In this document: positions 1 to 9,584 of the stretch, piece by piece
Layout: each line of letters begins with the position of its first letter
Numbering within the stretch: the stretch's first letter is position 1
DNA from: Helicobacter cinaedi CCUG 18818 = ATCC BAA-847
GTDB lineage: Bacteria; Campylobacterota; Campylobacteria; Campylobacterales; Helicobacteraceae
Assembly: GCF_000155475.1 (NCBI RefSeq)
Contig: NZ_DS990391.1
Location: forward strand, 303,645 to 347,440
Direction of reading: 5' to 3'
DNA length: 43,796 bases
Made by a program: the position numbers and the translations under genes
Notes under the pieces: generated by a model
Told to the model about the DNA's origin: nothing
Database searches by the model: none
The model's input: the letters and a program-made list of their open reading frames with translations, nothing else

Positions 1-57
1 TTTAGCCCACTCTTGTGTGCTTAAACCATTGAACGCATCTTTACTTTTTTTATCCAT
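1..57 (-). CDS. 5' end of a gene running off the window, overlapping the alaS stop
   Basis: An ATG at 57-55 on the minus strand opens a frame that stays open to base 1 (19 codons, beginning [19 protein letters not shown]). It overlaps the last codons of alaS by 8 bases, as translationally coupled genes often do. A start of the form 'LST-EWAK' is seen in some DNA methyltransferases, but 19 residues cannot decide this, so the product is left open. Confidence 0.4.
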   Translation of the reverse strand, partial: MDKKSKDAFNGLSTQEWAK

Positions 58-3028
58 TTAATTTCTCTCTTGCAATGTTTTTTGCTAGATCTAGGGCTTC
101 TTGGACTTTATTAGATTCTGTAACCTTACCTCCAGCGGTGGCAAAATCATCTCTGCCTCCACCATTGCCCCCTAAGATTTGTGCGACTTGCTTTACCCAC
201 GCTCCAGCTTTAAGGCTAGATACACCCTTTACTCCAGCGGTTAGAGAGACTTTGCCGCCAGATTCTGTTACAAGCAAAATCGCTACCTTTTCATTCTCAT
301 TTTTCGCCCTATCTATGATGTCCTTTGCCTCTTTTGCCTCCACTAAATCTAGCTTTAGGACGATGAGTTTCACGCCATTGACTTCTTCATAATCTAGGCT
401 TTTGACACTCTGCTTTGCCTTGTTTGCACTCTCTCTTGCCTCTTTTAGTGCATTTTGCAGCTTTGCCACACCTTGCAGGACATCTTGGGCTTTTAGCTGC
501 TCTTTTAGGCTTTTTATGGATTCTAGTGCTGCTTTGCCATAGTGATACGCCGCTTTGCCACACACCGCTTCAATACGCCTAACCCCACTACTCACGCTAC
601 TTTCACGCACGATATAAAAGCTCCCAATCTCTGCGGTATTGTGGATATGAATCCCCCCGCATAGCTCAATAGAATCGCCGAGGGTTATCACACGCACACT
701 CTCCCCATACTTCTCGCCAAAGAGTGCCATAGCCCCCTTTGCTTTAGCTTGGTCTATCCCCATAGTCTCACACACTTGCGGGGAAGATTCTGTAATTTTA
801 CTATTGACTAGGGCTTCTATTTGCTCTAGATCATTGACGCTTAACGCCTTTGGGTGAGAGAAGTCAAAACGCAAGCGATTTGCTTCCACAAGACTTCCAG
901 CTTGAGCAATATGAGATCCTAGAATCTGCCTTAAGGCGTAATGCAGTAAATGCGTGGCAGAGTGGTGCTTAATGATTTCAAAACGACTAGAATCCACTTG
1001 TGCTTTCACCAAATCCCCTGTTTTTAGCATACTTGTGGCAACGACTTTAGAGAGATTTAGCCCAAAATATTTTTGGGTGTCTAAAACTTTAGCGATTATA
1101 TTTTGCGGACTACTAGAATCCACTTTGCTAGAATCTACAATTCTAGTATTTGCGGTGTTGCTAGTGGGGCTTTTTGTGGATTTTAGGGGGGAGCTAGACA
1201 TAGAGTCTGCGGCTCCCCTAAAATCCACAAAATCGCCACTATGATTACCCAAAGACGAATTGTTACAAGCTGAATGCTCCAAGCTAAATAATACTCCCTT
1301 ATCCCCAATCGGTCCGCCTGACTCCGGATAAAACGGCGTAGATTCCAACATCATCCAGCCCTCTTGCCCTGCCTGTAAAGATTCCACTCTTTTGAAGTTA
1401 GAATCTAGCAAGGCTAGAATCTTAGATTCTGTGCTTATGCTTTCATAGCCCACAAACTCATTCTCACCAAATTCACTCAACAGTGCGTTAAAATCGCCAT
1501 CCTTGACACTATCGCCGCTTCCTTTCCAGTGTGCTTTGCTCCGCTCTTTTTGCTCCTGCATACATTTTTCAAAGCCCTGCATATCCACGCCCAAGCCAAG
1601 CTCCCTTAGCATATCTTGTGTTAAATCAAGCGGAAAGCCGTAAGTGTCGTAGAGTTTAAAGGCTATTTCACCGCTAAAGTGCATTGCTTCTTTGGTCTTG
1701 TTAGAATCCACTTTGTGAGAGTCTTGGCATTCTAAGGATTGAGATGAGAAATCGGCGTTACCAAGTGAGCCAACAAGAAGCTTACTAGAGGTAAGTGCCG
1801 CAGTTGGCGAACGCAGATTCGCCGATTTATCGCTCAATACTGAATACCCCCTTAATTTTTCTAGCTCTGCGTTAAACAACGCCATTCCCGATTCTATCGT
1901 CTCAAAAAACCTCTCTTCTTCTGCCTTGCACTGCTCTTGCAGGGCATTTTTACGCTCTATTAAATAGCTATAATGTCCGCCCATAGAATCACACACTACC
2001 CCTACAACTTCATATAAAAACGCTTTTCTTAAGCCTAGCAAATAGCCGTGCCTAACCGCTCTGCGTAAGATTCTCCGCAAAACATAGCCCCTGCCCTCTT
2101 TGTCAAAATTTACCCCTTGTGCCAACAGAAACGCCACAGCTCGCGCGTGGTCGGCAATGACTCTAAAGCTTGCAATGTCTTTCTTACAAGAATCTATTAT
2201 GTCTTTTGCAAAACCCATCGTGTTTTTAAGCAACACGCTATCGCGGTAATAGCTCTTGCTTGTAAGCTCCTTAATACACTGCATTATGGGTGCAAAAAGA
2301 CTAGAATCAAAATTATTTATCTCGCCCTCTTTGAGTGCTATTACTCGCTCTAGCCCCATACCTGTATCAATGCTAGGCTTAGGCAATGGTGTCAAACTCC
2401 CATCAGCACTTCTTTCATACTGCATAAACACAAGATTCCATATCTCTAAAAATCTATCCCCCTCACCGCCGAAATAGTCCTCTTCTCCATTAAAAAACTC
2501 CGCTCCTTGATCCACATATATCTCACTGCAAGGTCCGCAAGGTCCTGTATCGCCCATTTGCCAGAAGTTATCCTTATCACCCATTCTTTTAATGCGACTA
2601 GATTCTATATGCTCATGCCATAATTCATACGCTTCATCATCGCTTTCGTGAATCGTTACATATAAAAGGCTCTTATCAAAACCTAAAATTTCTGTTACAA
2701 ACTCCCACGCATACGCAATAGCTTCTTTTTTAAAATACGCCCCAAAGCTAAAGTTACCAAGCATTTCAAAAAGCGTGTGATGTCGTGCTGTATAGCCGAC
2801 ATTTTCTAAGTCGTTGTGCTTCCCACCTGCACGGATACAAAGCTGTGAGCTTGTAGCGATATTGGGACTTGGGATTGGAATCTTACCTGTAAAAATATCC
2901 TTAAACTGCACCATTCCCGCATTGGTAAAAAGCAGACTTGCATCATCTGGCACTAAAGGCATAGAATCATAGACTTTATGCCCATTGCTTTTAAAAAACT
3001 CCAAATACAATGCTCTAATATCTTTCAT
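50..3028 (-). CDS. alaS: Alanyl-tRNA synthetase with in-frame insertions
   Basis: Charges tRNA-Ala with alanine in the cytoplasm and edits mischarged Ser/Gly. The class II catalytic core is at the N-terminus ([18 protein letters not shown] near residues 83-100, then [12 protein letters not shown]). The editing domain has HHSATH and, further on, CGGIH, which are the zinc-site residues. A DHHA1-type end closes the protein. The ATG at 3028 has GGAG seven bases upstream, so I prefer it to the in-frame GTG at 3031. At about 992 residues it is over 100 longer than the usual 850-880. The excess lies in two Ser/Asp/Asn-rich low-complexity segments, near residues 395-455 (before [14 protein letters not shown]) and near 590-655 (after GGPIGDKG). 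Both are built from palindromic repeat DNA (see repeat entries). The core looks intact, so the enzyme is probably functional. It follows the PAP2 gene by 9 bases. Confidence 0.96.
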   Translation of the reverse strand: MKDIRALYLEFFKSNGHKVYDSMPLVPDDASLLFTNAGMVQFKDIFTGKIPIPSPNIATSSQLCIRAGGKHNDLENVGYTARHHTLFEMLGNFSFGAYFKKEAIAYAWEFVTEILGFDKSLLYVTIHESDDEAYELWHEHIESSRIKRMGDKDNFWQMGDTGPCGPCSEIYVDQGAEFFNGEEDYFGGEGDRFLEIWNLVFMQYERSADGSLTPLPKPSIDTGMGLERVIALKEGEINNFDSSLFAPIMQCIKELTSKSYYRDSVLLKNTMGFAKDIIDSCKKDIASFRVIADHARAVAFLLAQGVNFDKEGRGYVLRRILRRAVRHGYLLGLRKAFLYEVVGVVCDSMGGHYSYLIERKNALQEQCKAEEERFFETIESGMALFNAELEKLRGYSVLSDKSANLRSPTAALTSSKLLVGSLGNADFSSQSLECQDSHKVDSNKTKEAMHFSGEIAFKLYDTYGFPLDLTQDMLRELGLGVDMQGFEKCMQEQKERSKAHWKGSGDSVKDGDFNALLSEFGENEFVGYESISTESKILALLDSNFKRVESLQAGQEGWMMLESTPFYPESGGPIGDKGVLFSLEHSACNNSSLGNHSGDFVDFRGAADSMSSSPLKSTKSPTSNTANTRIVDSSKVDSSSPQNIIAKVLDTQKYFGLNLSKVVATSMLKTGDLVKAQVDSSRFEIIKHHSATHLLHYALRQILGSHIAQAGSLVEANRLRFDFSHPKALSVNDLEQIEALVNSKITESSPQVCETMGIDQAKAKGAMALFGEKYGESVRVITLGDSIELCGGIHIHNTAEIGSFYIVRESSVSSGVRRIEAVCGKAAYHYGKAALESIKSLKEQLKAQDVLQGVAKLQNALKEARESANKAKQSVKSLDYEEVNGVKLIVLKLDLVEAKEAKDIIDRAKNENEKVAILLVTESGGKVSLTAGVKGVSSLKAGAWVKQVAQILGGNGGGRDDFATAGGKVTESNKVQEALDLAKNIAREKLNG
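1172..1232. repeat. Perfect 18-bp inverted repeat inside alaS
   Basis: TTTTGTGGATTTTAGGGG at 1172-1189 is matched by its exact reverse complement at 1215-1232, with a 25-base loop. It lies wholly inside the second alaS insertion and is translated in frame (VDFRGAAD...SSPLKSTK). It would form a strong hairpin in the alaS mRNA and directly abuts the element shared with ugd. Confidence 0.85.
1231..1277 (-). repeat. Dispersed intragenic element, alaS copy
   Basis: Read on the alaS coding strand this segment runs from GCATTCAGCTTGT to TAATCATAGTGGCGATT. It is nearly identical to 10016-10065 inside ugd, apart from a 3-bp length difference and a few substitutions. Both copies are read in the same frame as [14 protein letters not shown] 3-bp indel that keeps the frame, in two unrelated genes, shows a mobile or repeated coding-compatible element. 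Confidence 0.85.
1749..1828. repeat. 9-bp inverted repeat in the first alaS insertion
   Basis: AAATCGGCG at 1749-1757 pairs with CGCCGATTT at 1820-1828. A smaller nested pair (GGCGAA / TTCGCC) lies beside the right arm. The whole palindrome falls in the first non-conserved alaS insertion and is translated in frame. Confidence 0.6.
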
Positions 3029-3040
3029 CACTTTGCTCCT

Positions 3041-3619
3041 TTAGAATCTATAACGCACATTTAGGCTTACTGTTGGGTTGCCTTGCATATCAGTATCAAT
3101 ATTTGGCGTAATGAGCGTATTTTTTGGCATATATTCCTTTGTAAAAACCCACGCAAACCCCCAAGCAATTAACGCTCCAACACTCACTTGCAACACAGAA
3201 TGCTTTTTTGCCTCTACCCTTGAAGCTGCTGTGAGTGTGGCTAGAATCCCAACGGGAATGGCGGACTTCCACCCATAGCGATAATACACATACCCCGCCG
3301 CACTAAATGCCCCACTTGCGTGTCCGCTTGGCATACCTTTATAAATATCACAGCAAGGGCGTTTAGCAAACTCAACCTTATAGCCATTCTCGTGCATTGT
3401 TTCAAAAATCTCTTTAATACCCTCTGTGGCAAGTTGTGTGCCAAGTGTGCCAAGTGCAAGCTGCGAAGCACCCTCATAATCCTCCATTGCAATAGACACA
3501 ATCATCACATACAAAGGCAAGAATCTAAACGCATCGCCAAATTGTTCAAACTCATTCTCTCGTGCGTGAGACACACCGAGTAATCCACATATACATAAAA
3601 CCATACAAAGCCGCTTCAT
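3041..3619 (-). CDS. PAP2-family phosphatase, possibly acting on lipids
   Basis: A 192-residue exported or membrane protein with an N-terminal signal-like segment (MKRLCMVLCICGLLGVSHA). The PAP2 (phosphatidic acid phosphatase type 2) signature is visible as KVEFAKRP, GMPSGHASGAF and SRVEAKKHSVLQ. The family acts on lipid phosphates such as phosphatidic acid, undecaprenyl diphosphate or lipid A. In the third motif, usually SRx5Hx3D, the last position is Q rather than D, while the nucleophilic His (in KKHS) and the PSGH His are present. The C-terminus (VSLNVRYRF) ends in an aromatic residue in the way of outer-membrane proteins. It sits 9 bases upstream of alaS and 59 bases downstream of pdxA, so it is probably co-transcribed. 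The substrate cannot be told from sequence. Confidence 0.75.
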   Translation of the reverse strand: MKRLCMVLCICGLLGVSHARENEFEQFGDAFRFLPLYVMIVSIAMEDYEGASQLALGTLGTQLATEGIKEIFETMHENGYKVEFAKRPCCDIYKGMPSGHASGAFSAAGYVYYRYGWKSAIPVGILATLTAASRVEAKKHSVLQVSVGALIAWGFAWVFTKEYMPKNTLITPNIDTDMQGNPTVSLNVRYRF

Positions 3620-3678
3620 TCTTATCCTTCATTAGCAAAAATAAAGGCGTTATTATAAGATTCTATCCTTAAAATTGC

Positions 3679-4617
3679 TTATGCTAAGAGTGGCTTAGAT
3701 TTCCTATCCACCGCATATTTCACCGCATTCATATAGCTTTGAGTATGAATTTTCACGCTCTTTTTATATGCCACATCAAAGCCCACACCGTGATCAACAG
3801 AAGTGCGGAGAATGGGGAGATTCAAGCTCACATTAATGCTTTGCTCAAAATACAATGCCTTAAGTGGGGCTAATCCCACATCGTGATACTGACTTACAAA
3901 ATATCTAAATTTCTTGCGATTAAGCGGGGAAAACGCACTATCAGGCGGATAAGCTCCAAAAAATAGCTCTCTATTTAACACCATATTTGCTTCACATACC
4001 GCTTGAGTAATATATTTATCCTCATCTCCCATAAGCCCACCATCGCCACAATGCGGATTTAGCCCAAGCACACAGCAAGGCTCATTTAGCCTAACCGCCC
4101 CAGCAAAAGAAAGTAAAAATGTTTTTATAGAATCTTGATTTATGCTTTGACTGACTTTTCTAAGCGGTATATGATCAGTATATAGGGCTACAAACATCTC
4201 TTCACAGCCTAGCATCATAATAGAATCTGCTCCAAAATATTGTGATAACACTTGCGTATGCCCGATGGATTTTACCCCCGCTTCTTGCCACGCTTTTTTG
4301 TGTATAGGCAAAGTTACAAGGGCTTGTGTTATCCTAGATTCTGTAAGTTTGATAGCTTGAAGAAAGCTTTTATAGCTATATAGCCCACTCTCTTTACTCA
4401 CCACACCGGGCTGTATATCAACACAAAGCTCAAAGTCCGCTACACATTTCATATCCTTTGGCATTGATAAGCCTAGAATCTTTGCTGCAGATTCTACAAT
4501 CTCTAAATGCGTAACATACACAGGCTCACAAATTTGAGATATAGCATTATGCGACTTTAGGGCAATCTCAAGCCCTATGCCATTTATATCGCCTATGCTG
4601 ATAGCTATCTTTGGCAC
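3679..4617 (-). CDS. pdxA: 4-hydroxythreonine-4-phosphate dehydrogenase
   Basis: Oxidises 4-phosphohydroxy-L-threonine in the DXP-dependent pyridoxal phosphate pathway; its product feeds PdxJ. The sequence starts PKIAISIGDINGIGLEI and holds the metal-binding histidines in SIGHTQ, LNPHCGDGG and YHDVGLAPLKAL, all typical of PdxA. Its length (312) is usual. The start is a GTG at 4617 with AAGGG upstream. It overlaps the 3' end of pdxJ by 13 bases, so the two are translationally coupled. Confidence 0.95.
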   Translation of the reverse strand: MPKIAISIGDINGIGLEIALKSHNAISQICEPVYVTHLEIVESAAKILGLSMPKDMKCVADFELCVDIQPGVVSKESGLYSYKSFLQAIKLTESRITQALVTLPIHKKAWQEAGVKSIGHTQVLSQYFGADSIMMLGCEEMFVALYTDHIPLRKVSQSINQDSIKTFLLSFAGAVRLNEPCCVLGLNPHCGDGGLMGDEDKYITQAVCEANMVLNRELFFGAYPPDSAFSPLNRKKFRYFVSQYHDVGLAPLKALYFEQSINVSLNLPILRTSVDHGVGFDVAYKKSVKIHTQSYMNAVKYAVDRKSKPLLA

Positions 4618-5402
4618 ATTGCCCTTCTCATATCCATAATAGCACGCTCCAGCCCCACAAATACAGATCTAGCAATGATGCTATGCCCGATATTTAGCTC
4701 ACTGATATAAGGAATACGCACAATATCAGCGACATTTTGATAATTTAACCCGTGTCCTGCAAAGCACTCTAACGCCCTTGTGTCCATACTAGAAGTGGCA
4801 AGTTTAGCACATTGACCAATAGAATCTAGGCTCTTTTGTATTTCAGATTCAAGCTCTTGTGGGGGTAAATCAAGCTCTGTAATCCTGCGATGTGTGCGGG
4901 AAAGGTTTGTATTTTTCATTAAATGCAGGTTCGCATATCGCCCAGTGTGTAGCTCCACAGCTTGTGCGCCAAGCTCACGCGCTAGAAAGATAGATTCTTT
5001 TTTAGGGTCAATAAATAACGCCGTGGCAATGCCTTGAGCTTCAAAGGCTTTGAGCACTTCACGGATACTCTCATAATGAGATTCTATATCTAGCCCTCCT
5101 TCAGTTGTTATCTCCTCTCGCTTTTCAGGCACAAGGGTAATGCGTTGTGGGACAATCGCACAGAGATAATCAATCACCTTTTCATCAAGGGCAGATTCAA
5201 TATTGACAGGCAAGGGGCTAGATTCTACAATGCGTTTGACATCGCTATCGTGGATATGCCGCCTATCCTCACGCAAATGCAGTGTAATTTGACTAGCCCC
5301 TGCATTTTTAGCAATAAATACCGCCTCTAATGGATCAGGCTCATAAATCGCCCTTGCTTCACGCAAAGTTGCTATGTGATCAATATTCACTCCTAGCCGC
5401 AT
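4605..5402 (-). CDS. pdxJ: Pyridoxine 5'-phosphate synthase
   Basis: Condenses the PdxA product with 1-deoxy-D-xylulose 5-phosphate to give pyridoxine 5'-phosphate. A TIM-barrel enzyme of 265 residues beginning MRLGVNIDHIATLREAR, with ITLHLREDRRHI, ALFIDP, VELHTGRYA and ELNIGHSIIARS, all hallmark PdxJ segments with conserved His and Glu. It is upstream of and overlaps pdxA, and lies 14 bases after ilvN. Confidence 0.97.
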   Translation of the reverse strand: MRLGVNIDHIATLREARAIYEPDPLEAVFIAKNAGASQITLHLREDRRHIHDSDVKRIVESSPLPVNIESALDEKVIDYLCAIVPQRITLVPEKREEITTEGGLDIESHYESIREVLKAFEAQGIATALFIDPKKESIFLARELGAQAVELHTGRYANLHLMKNTNLSRTHRRITELDLPPQELESEIQKSLDSIGQCAKLATSSMDTRALECFAGHGLNYQNVADIVRIPYISELNIGHSIIARSVFVGLERAIMDMRRAMCQR

Positions 5403-5416
5403 ATTCTCTCCTTAAT

Positions 5417-5893
5417 CTATCGTTCCATTGCGATGACACCGCTTCGCACAATCTCTTTAGGATTAAAAATCTTAATGGCGGAAATAAACTGCTCAATAGC
5501 GGTAGGTCTATCTGTGGCTATTACAATGACATACTTTTCATTGGCATTGACGATTTTGCCATTATAGGCTTTACATAATGCCTGTATATCTGCGAGTTTC
5601 TCACTGATTGGAATCTTCACAAGCACCGCTTCTTTCTCAAGCAAATCATCACTTGAAATCACGCTCACAACAGGGATAAGCTTATGAAGCTGCTTGATAA
5701 TCTGCTCAATAACCACTTCCGAGCCTTGCGTCACAATCGTAATGCGTGAAAGATTGCTATTGGGAATGGGAGCGGTGGTAAGCGATTCTATATTATACCC
5801 ACGCGCTGAAAAAAGCCCAGAGATTCTAGCCAAAACGCTGTGTTCATTAATCACATTTACACAAATGCTTTTTCGTAAAACTTTTGCTTCCAT
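5417..5893 (-). CDS. ilvN: Acetolactate synthase, small regulatory subunit
   Basis: Regulatory partner of the ilvB product; it activates the catalytic subunit and gives valine feedback inhibition. The 158-residue protein has an N-terminal ACT domain (VNVINEHSVLARISGLFSARGYNIESL, residues ~12-38) and the usual C-terminal half (VLVKIP...GVIAMER). It could equally be called ilvH. It follows ilvB by 10 bases. Confidence 0.95.
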   Translation of the reverse strand: MEAKVLRKSICVNVINEHSVLARISGLFSARGYNIESLTTAPIPNSNLSRITIVTQGSEVVIEQIIKQLHKLIPVVSVISSDDLLEKEAVLVKIPISEKLADIQALCKAYNGKIVNANEKYVIVIATDRPTAIEQFISAIKIFNPKEIVRSGVIAMER

Positions 5894-5903
5894 AAGTTCG
5901 CCT

Positions 5904-7607
5904 TTAATCTTGTTTTTGTTGTGTCTTTGGGAGTATCATCTCGTGTATTGCCCCACCGCTTGGCACCATAGGTAGCACATCTTCATACCTATCCACAATC
6001 ACTTCAATAAACGCCACTTTCTTAGAATCTAATGCCTTTTGCAACGCCAAATCAAACTCGCTTTTTTTCTCCACTCTAAAGCCCACGCCACCAAAAGATT
6101 CTATAAGCTTTATGAAATCAGGCTGTAAAGTCAAATCTGTGTGTGAAAATCTATGCTCGTAAAAAAAGCTCTGCCACTGCCGCACCATACCCAAATAATT
6201 ATTATTCAAAATCACACTCACAAGTGGAATCCCATACGCGACGCAAGTCATCAGCTCTTGGATATTCATTAGAATTGAGCCATCACCAGTGACATTAATA
6301 AGTGTTTTATCTTCACGCGCGAGTTTTGCTCCCATAGCCGCAGGTAGCCCATAGCCCATAGTCCCAAGCCCACCGCTACTTAAAAACTGACGCGGAAAGC
6401 TAAAGGGGTAAAATTGTGCCGCCCACATTTGATGCTGTCCCACATCTGTGGTAATAATCGCATTTTCTCCTAGAATCTCGCCTAGCCTTTGAATCACCCA
6501 TTGTGGCTTAATACAATCAAGGCTATCTTCAAAACTTAGCGGATGCTGCCTTGCATACTCTCGCAAATGCTCTTTCCACTCTAGAATCTTAGCACTCTCA
6601 TAGCCACTTAGCTCACTTAACATATCACTCACAACACTCTTTAAATCCCCAACAATGGGATAATCCACGCCTACAACCTTACCAATAGAGCTAGGATCTA
6701 CATCAATATGGGCGATTTTTGCCTGTGTGGCAAATGCACTTAATTTACCTGTTACCCTATCATCAAATCTAGCACCCAAGCACACGAGTAAATCACACTC
6801 ACTCACCGCCATATTTGCCGCGTAGCTTCCGTGCATTCCTAGCATTCCTAGCAGATTATCATCATCATATCGTAGCACCCCACGCCCCAAAAGTGTCTCC
6901 GTGCAAGGAATACCCGTGCAATGCACCAAATCTCTAATCACCTCACCCGCATTTGAGAGAATAGCCCCACCACCGATATAAAATAAAGGCTTTGAAGCCT
7001 TAGAGATAGCTTCACAGAGCTTTTTAACCTGACGCGGATTGCCCTTAATTGTAGGCTTATAGCTTTGCAACACAATAGAATCTGGGTAGGAAAACTCGCC
7101 TTTTGTGCCTGTAATGTCTTTTGGAATATCCACAAGCACCGGTCCGGGTCGCCCACTTCGTGCGATATAAAAGGCTTCTTTCAAGACTCTAGGGAGTTCT
7201 GCTAGATTCCGCACTAAAAAATTATGCTTCGTGCAAGGGCGAGAAATCCCCACCGCGTCAATCTCTTGAAACGCGTCTGTTCCAATTTGTGTAATAGGCA
7301 CTTGTCCGCTAATCACCACAAGTGGGATAGAATCTGTAAAGGCCGTGGCAATACCTGTAACGGCATTTGTAAAGCCCGGACCTGATGTGATAATGGCTAC
7401 ACCCACATCGCCACTAGCCCTAGCATAACCATCAGCGGCGTGAATTGCCCCCTGCTCGTGGCGTGCGAGAATGTGGGAGAAATAATTTTGCTTATAAATC
7501 TCATCATAGATGTGTAAAACAGCCCCACCCGGATACCCAAAAACAACCTTCGCACCCTCTAAGTGCAAGGCTTGAATCACCATCTCCGCACCTGTCATTG
7601 TTTTCAT
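5904..7607 (-). CDS. ilvB: Acetolactate synthase, large catalytic subunit
   Basis: Thiamine-diphosphate enzyme that makes acetolactate or acetohydroxybutyrate, the first common step of Ile/Val/Leu synthesis. The length (567) is standard. The catalytic Glu sits in ARHEQGAIHAADGYAR (near residue 50). The FAD-site region is LGMLGMHGSYAANMA. The C-terminal TPP/Mg motif is GDGSILMN followed by NNNYLG. It leads a minus-strand run through ilvN, pdxJ, pdxA, PAP2 and alaS. It could also be called ilvI. No leader-peptide attenuator was recognised in the 200 bases upstream. Confidence 0.96.
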   Translation of the reverse strand: MKTMTGAEMVIQALHLEGAKVVFGYPGGAVLHIYDEIYKQNYFSHILARHEQGAIHAADGYARASGDVGVAIITSGPGFTNAVTGIATAFTDSIPLVVISGQVPITQIGTDAFQEIDAVGISRPCTKHNFLVRNLAELPRVLKEAFYIARSGRPGPVLVDIPKDITGTKGEFSYPDSIVLQSYKPTIKGNPRQVKKLCEAISKASKPLFYIGGGAILSNAGEVIRDLVHCTGIPCTETLLGRGVLRYDDDNLLGMLGMHGSYAANMAVSECDLLVCLGARFDDRVTGKLSAFATQAKIAHIDVDPSSIGKVVGVDYPIVGDLKSVVSDMLSELSGYESAKILEWKEHLREYARQHPLSFEDSLDCIKPQWVIQRLGEILGENAIITTDVGQHQMWAAQFYPFSFPRQFLSSGGLGTMGYGLPAAMGAKLAREDKTLINVTGDGSILMNIQELMTCVAYGIPLVSVILNNNYLGMVRQWQSFFYEHRFSHTDLTLQPDFIKLIESFGGVGFRVEKKSEFDLALQKALDSKKVAFIEVIVDRYEDVLPMVPSGGAIHEMILPKTQQKQD

Positions 7608-7833
7608 AAAATATTCCTTCCATAGATAATCTTAAGATAATCTTAACGCTTGAAACTTAGAATTTTAAGAAAAGGCAAATCATACCAATTTTGCTTAAGA
7701 ATGCAATAAAATCATTCAAAGTTTGAAAATTTTTCAAAAATTTATACTTATTTTATACAATACCCCTTTCACATTCGCAATACCCTGTAAATAAGTTAAT
7801 TACAACGCCCAAGACACAATGGAGCAAGATTTT

Positions 7834-8472
7834 ATGAATATGCGTCAAAAAATCTTTTTTATCAATCTTTTGCCAATTATTCTAATAAGCCTTAATCTCC
7901 GTGCCCCCATCACCGCCATAAGCCCCGTTGTTGATATTATCAAGGACTATTATCATTTAAATGCCGCATTAACCGGACTACTGACTTCCCTGCCCCTTTT
8001 AGCTTTTGGGCTTGTATCATTTTTTGTATCATATTTTCAGCCTACAAGGGCTTTATTCATAGGGCTTATATGTATTTTTGTAGGCGAGATTTTGCGTTGT
8101 GTGGGGGAGAGTGCGGAGCTTTTCATCGGCACAGCGATTATGGGAGGGGGCATAGCTATTGCAAATGTTTTACTCCCTAGCCTTGTAAAAGCAAAATTCC
8201 CACGCAATATTCCAAAAATTATGGGGATTTATAGCCTTGTGCTCAATCTCTCTGCCGCACTTGGTATTGCCCTTATCTTGCCACTTATGATGATTTTACC
8301 CGTGCCAATCGCACTTGGAATCTGGGCGATTTTAGCTCTCATTGCATTAATAAGCTATTTTCCGCAAATGAAAAATCGTAGAATCTCACGCCCAAAACTT
8401 AAAGCCGATTCTAAAGGCTCAGTTTTTGCTAATCCCAACGCGTGGAAAATCATCTCTACTTACCAATCATAA
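7834..8472 (+). pseudogene. MFS transporter (CynX/NimT-like), truncated after its N-terminal half
   Basis: Encodes six predicted membrane segments of a major-facilitator transporter similar to the cyanate/nitroimidazole (CynX/NimT) group. The early motif NLRAPITAISPVVDII is typical. The frame stops at residue 212, shortly after the cytoplasmic linker (NPNAWKIISTYQS), whereas full members have about 390 residues and 12 helices. The DNA after 8472 does not continue the transporter in another frame, so the second half has been lost. The ATG at 7834 has GGAGCA seven bases upstream and is preferred to the ATG at 7819. A half-transporter is unlikely to work alone, so I class it as a pseudogene. Confidence 0.75.
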
Positions 8473-8582
8473 AAAGGCAACATAAAACTTTCATTCTTAT
8501 TTTATGCGTTTTTTAAGATAAGTATGATTATACTTCAGCCCGGGTTTTGACCCAAACAAACAACAAATAAGGGAGCAGAGCT

Positions 8583-8861
8583 ATGGCTGTTAAGATTACA
8601 GATATTTGTATCGCTTGTGGTTCTTGTATTGATGAATGTCCTGTAAGTGCTATCGTTGATGATGATGATAATCCAACAGGCGAAGGCATTTACTATGTGT
8701 ATTCAGACAAATGCGTAGAGTGCGTTGGGCATAATGAGCAACCTGCTTGTGCAAGTGCTTGCCCAACTGATGGTTGCATCGTGTGGAGCGAATTGGGAAG
8801 TAGCAATCGCGACAATATCGGTGCTGATATGAGAGATGGCACACACCCTGTGGTATCTTAA
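8583..8861 (+). CDS. fdxA: 2[4Fe-4S] ferredoxin
   Basis: A small electron carrier of 92 residues. Cluster motifs are CIACGSCIDECP (residues 9-20) and a second set CVEC...CASACP in which an extra loop separates the second and third cysteines, as in Allochromatium-type ferredoxins. H. pylori FdxA has the same arrangement and is linked to pyruvate oxidoreductase electron flow and metronidazole susceptibility. A GGGAG ribosome site precedes the ATG. Possible -10 hexamers (TATGAT/TATACT) lie at about 8523-8534. It appears to be a single-gene unit closed by the hairpin at 8867. Confidence 0.95.
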   Translation: MAVKITDICIACGSCIDECPVSAIVDDDDNPTGEGIYYVYSDKCVECVGHNEQPACASACPTDGCIVWSELGSSNRDNIGADMRDGTHPVVS

Positions 8862-8866
8862 AATAT

Positions 8867-8890
8867 AGAATCTCACGCTTGTGGGATTCT
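8867..8890 (+). terminator. Hairpin after fdxA
   Basis: AGAATCTCAC and GTGGGATTCT form a 10-bp stem (one G-T pair) around GCTT, six bases after the fdxA stop codon. The T-tract that follows is weak, so it may be a poor intrinsic terminator or an mRNA-end stabiliser. Confidence 0.55.
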
Positions 8891-9011
8891 TGCTTTACAA
8901 ATCTTCTTTTAAACTTTCACTTTTTCATCTTGAAATTTAACTTGTTTTTGCTAATTTAGATTCTTAAGCTAGAATAAATCCGTTTTTAAATTTCACTTTC
9001 AAGGAGACATA

Positions 9012-9569
9012 ATGAGGTTATTACACACATTTGGGACTTTTGCATTTGGAGCTTTTGGTTTAGGGTTATTGTTAGCAGGGTGCTTTTCTGGTGAGCCTAG
9101 CACACCACAGGATAATGGGGAAATTACACAAATTTGCAATGAGCCAAAATATACCATTGCCCTTGGTAAGATTGAGACAACAAAGGAAAATATCCTTTCA
9201 AAAAAAGATTTTCAAGTAATCTTAGATGAAAGCCTTGCTAAAAGCGGTTGCTTTAAGATTGAATCTAAAATAAGCCCAACAAACTATACGCTTAACATCA
9301 AATATGGCTTTGAGATTCAAGAGACAAAAGAAGACACAAGTGCCATTAGCACCAAGGATAGTGCGACTTTAAAAAGCGATGTAAGCTTCACAATGACAAA
9401 TAAGACAAACACGATTCAGCAAAATGCAACAAGTACATTGAAGATGAGTGAGAAAAAATATCTTGGCGTTGGCGATGAGCTAGAAATCACGCAAGATCAA
9501 AAGCAAAATGTCATTAGACGCTCACTCCGCACGATTTTTAATAACCTTTCAAATATGCCTAGCAAATAA
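9012..9569 (+). CDS. Putative lipoprotein of unknown function
   Basis: Residues 1-24 form a signal peptide ending in the lipobox LLAGC, so the mature protein should be lipid-anchored at Cys24. The rest (about 160 residues) is soluble and Ser/Thr/Lys-rich, with predicted beta-strand segments (TLNIKYGFEI, SDVSFTMT) and a C-terminal helix. A good AAGGAG site precedes the ATG. ugd starts 15 bases after its stop. I recognise no family and infer only an envelope location. Confidence 0.75.
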   Translation: MRLLHTFGTFAFGAFGLGLLLAGCFSGEPSTPQDNGEITQICNEPKYTIALGKIETTKENILSKKDFQVILDESLAKSGCFKIESKISPTNYTLNIKYGFEIQETKEDTSAISTKDSATLKSDVSFTMTNKTNTIQQNATSTLKMSEKKYLGVGDELEITQDQKQNVIRRSLRTIFNNLSNMPSK

Positions 9570-9584
9570 GCTTTAAGGATACAA

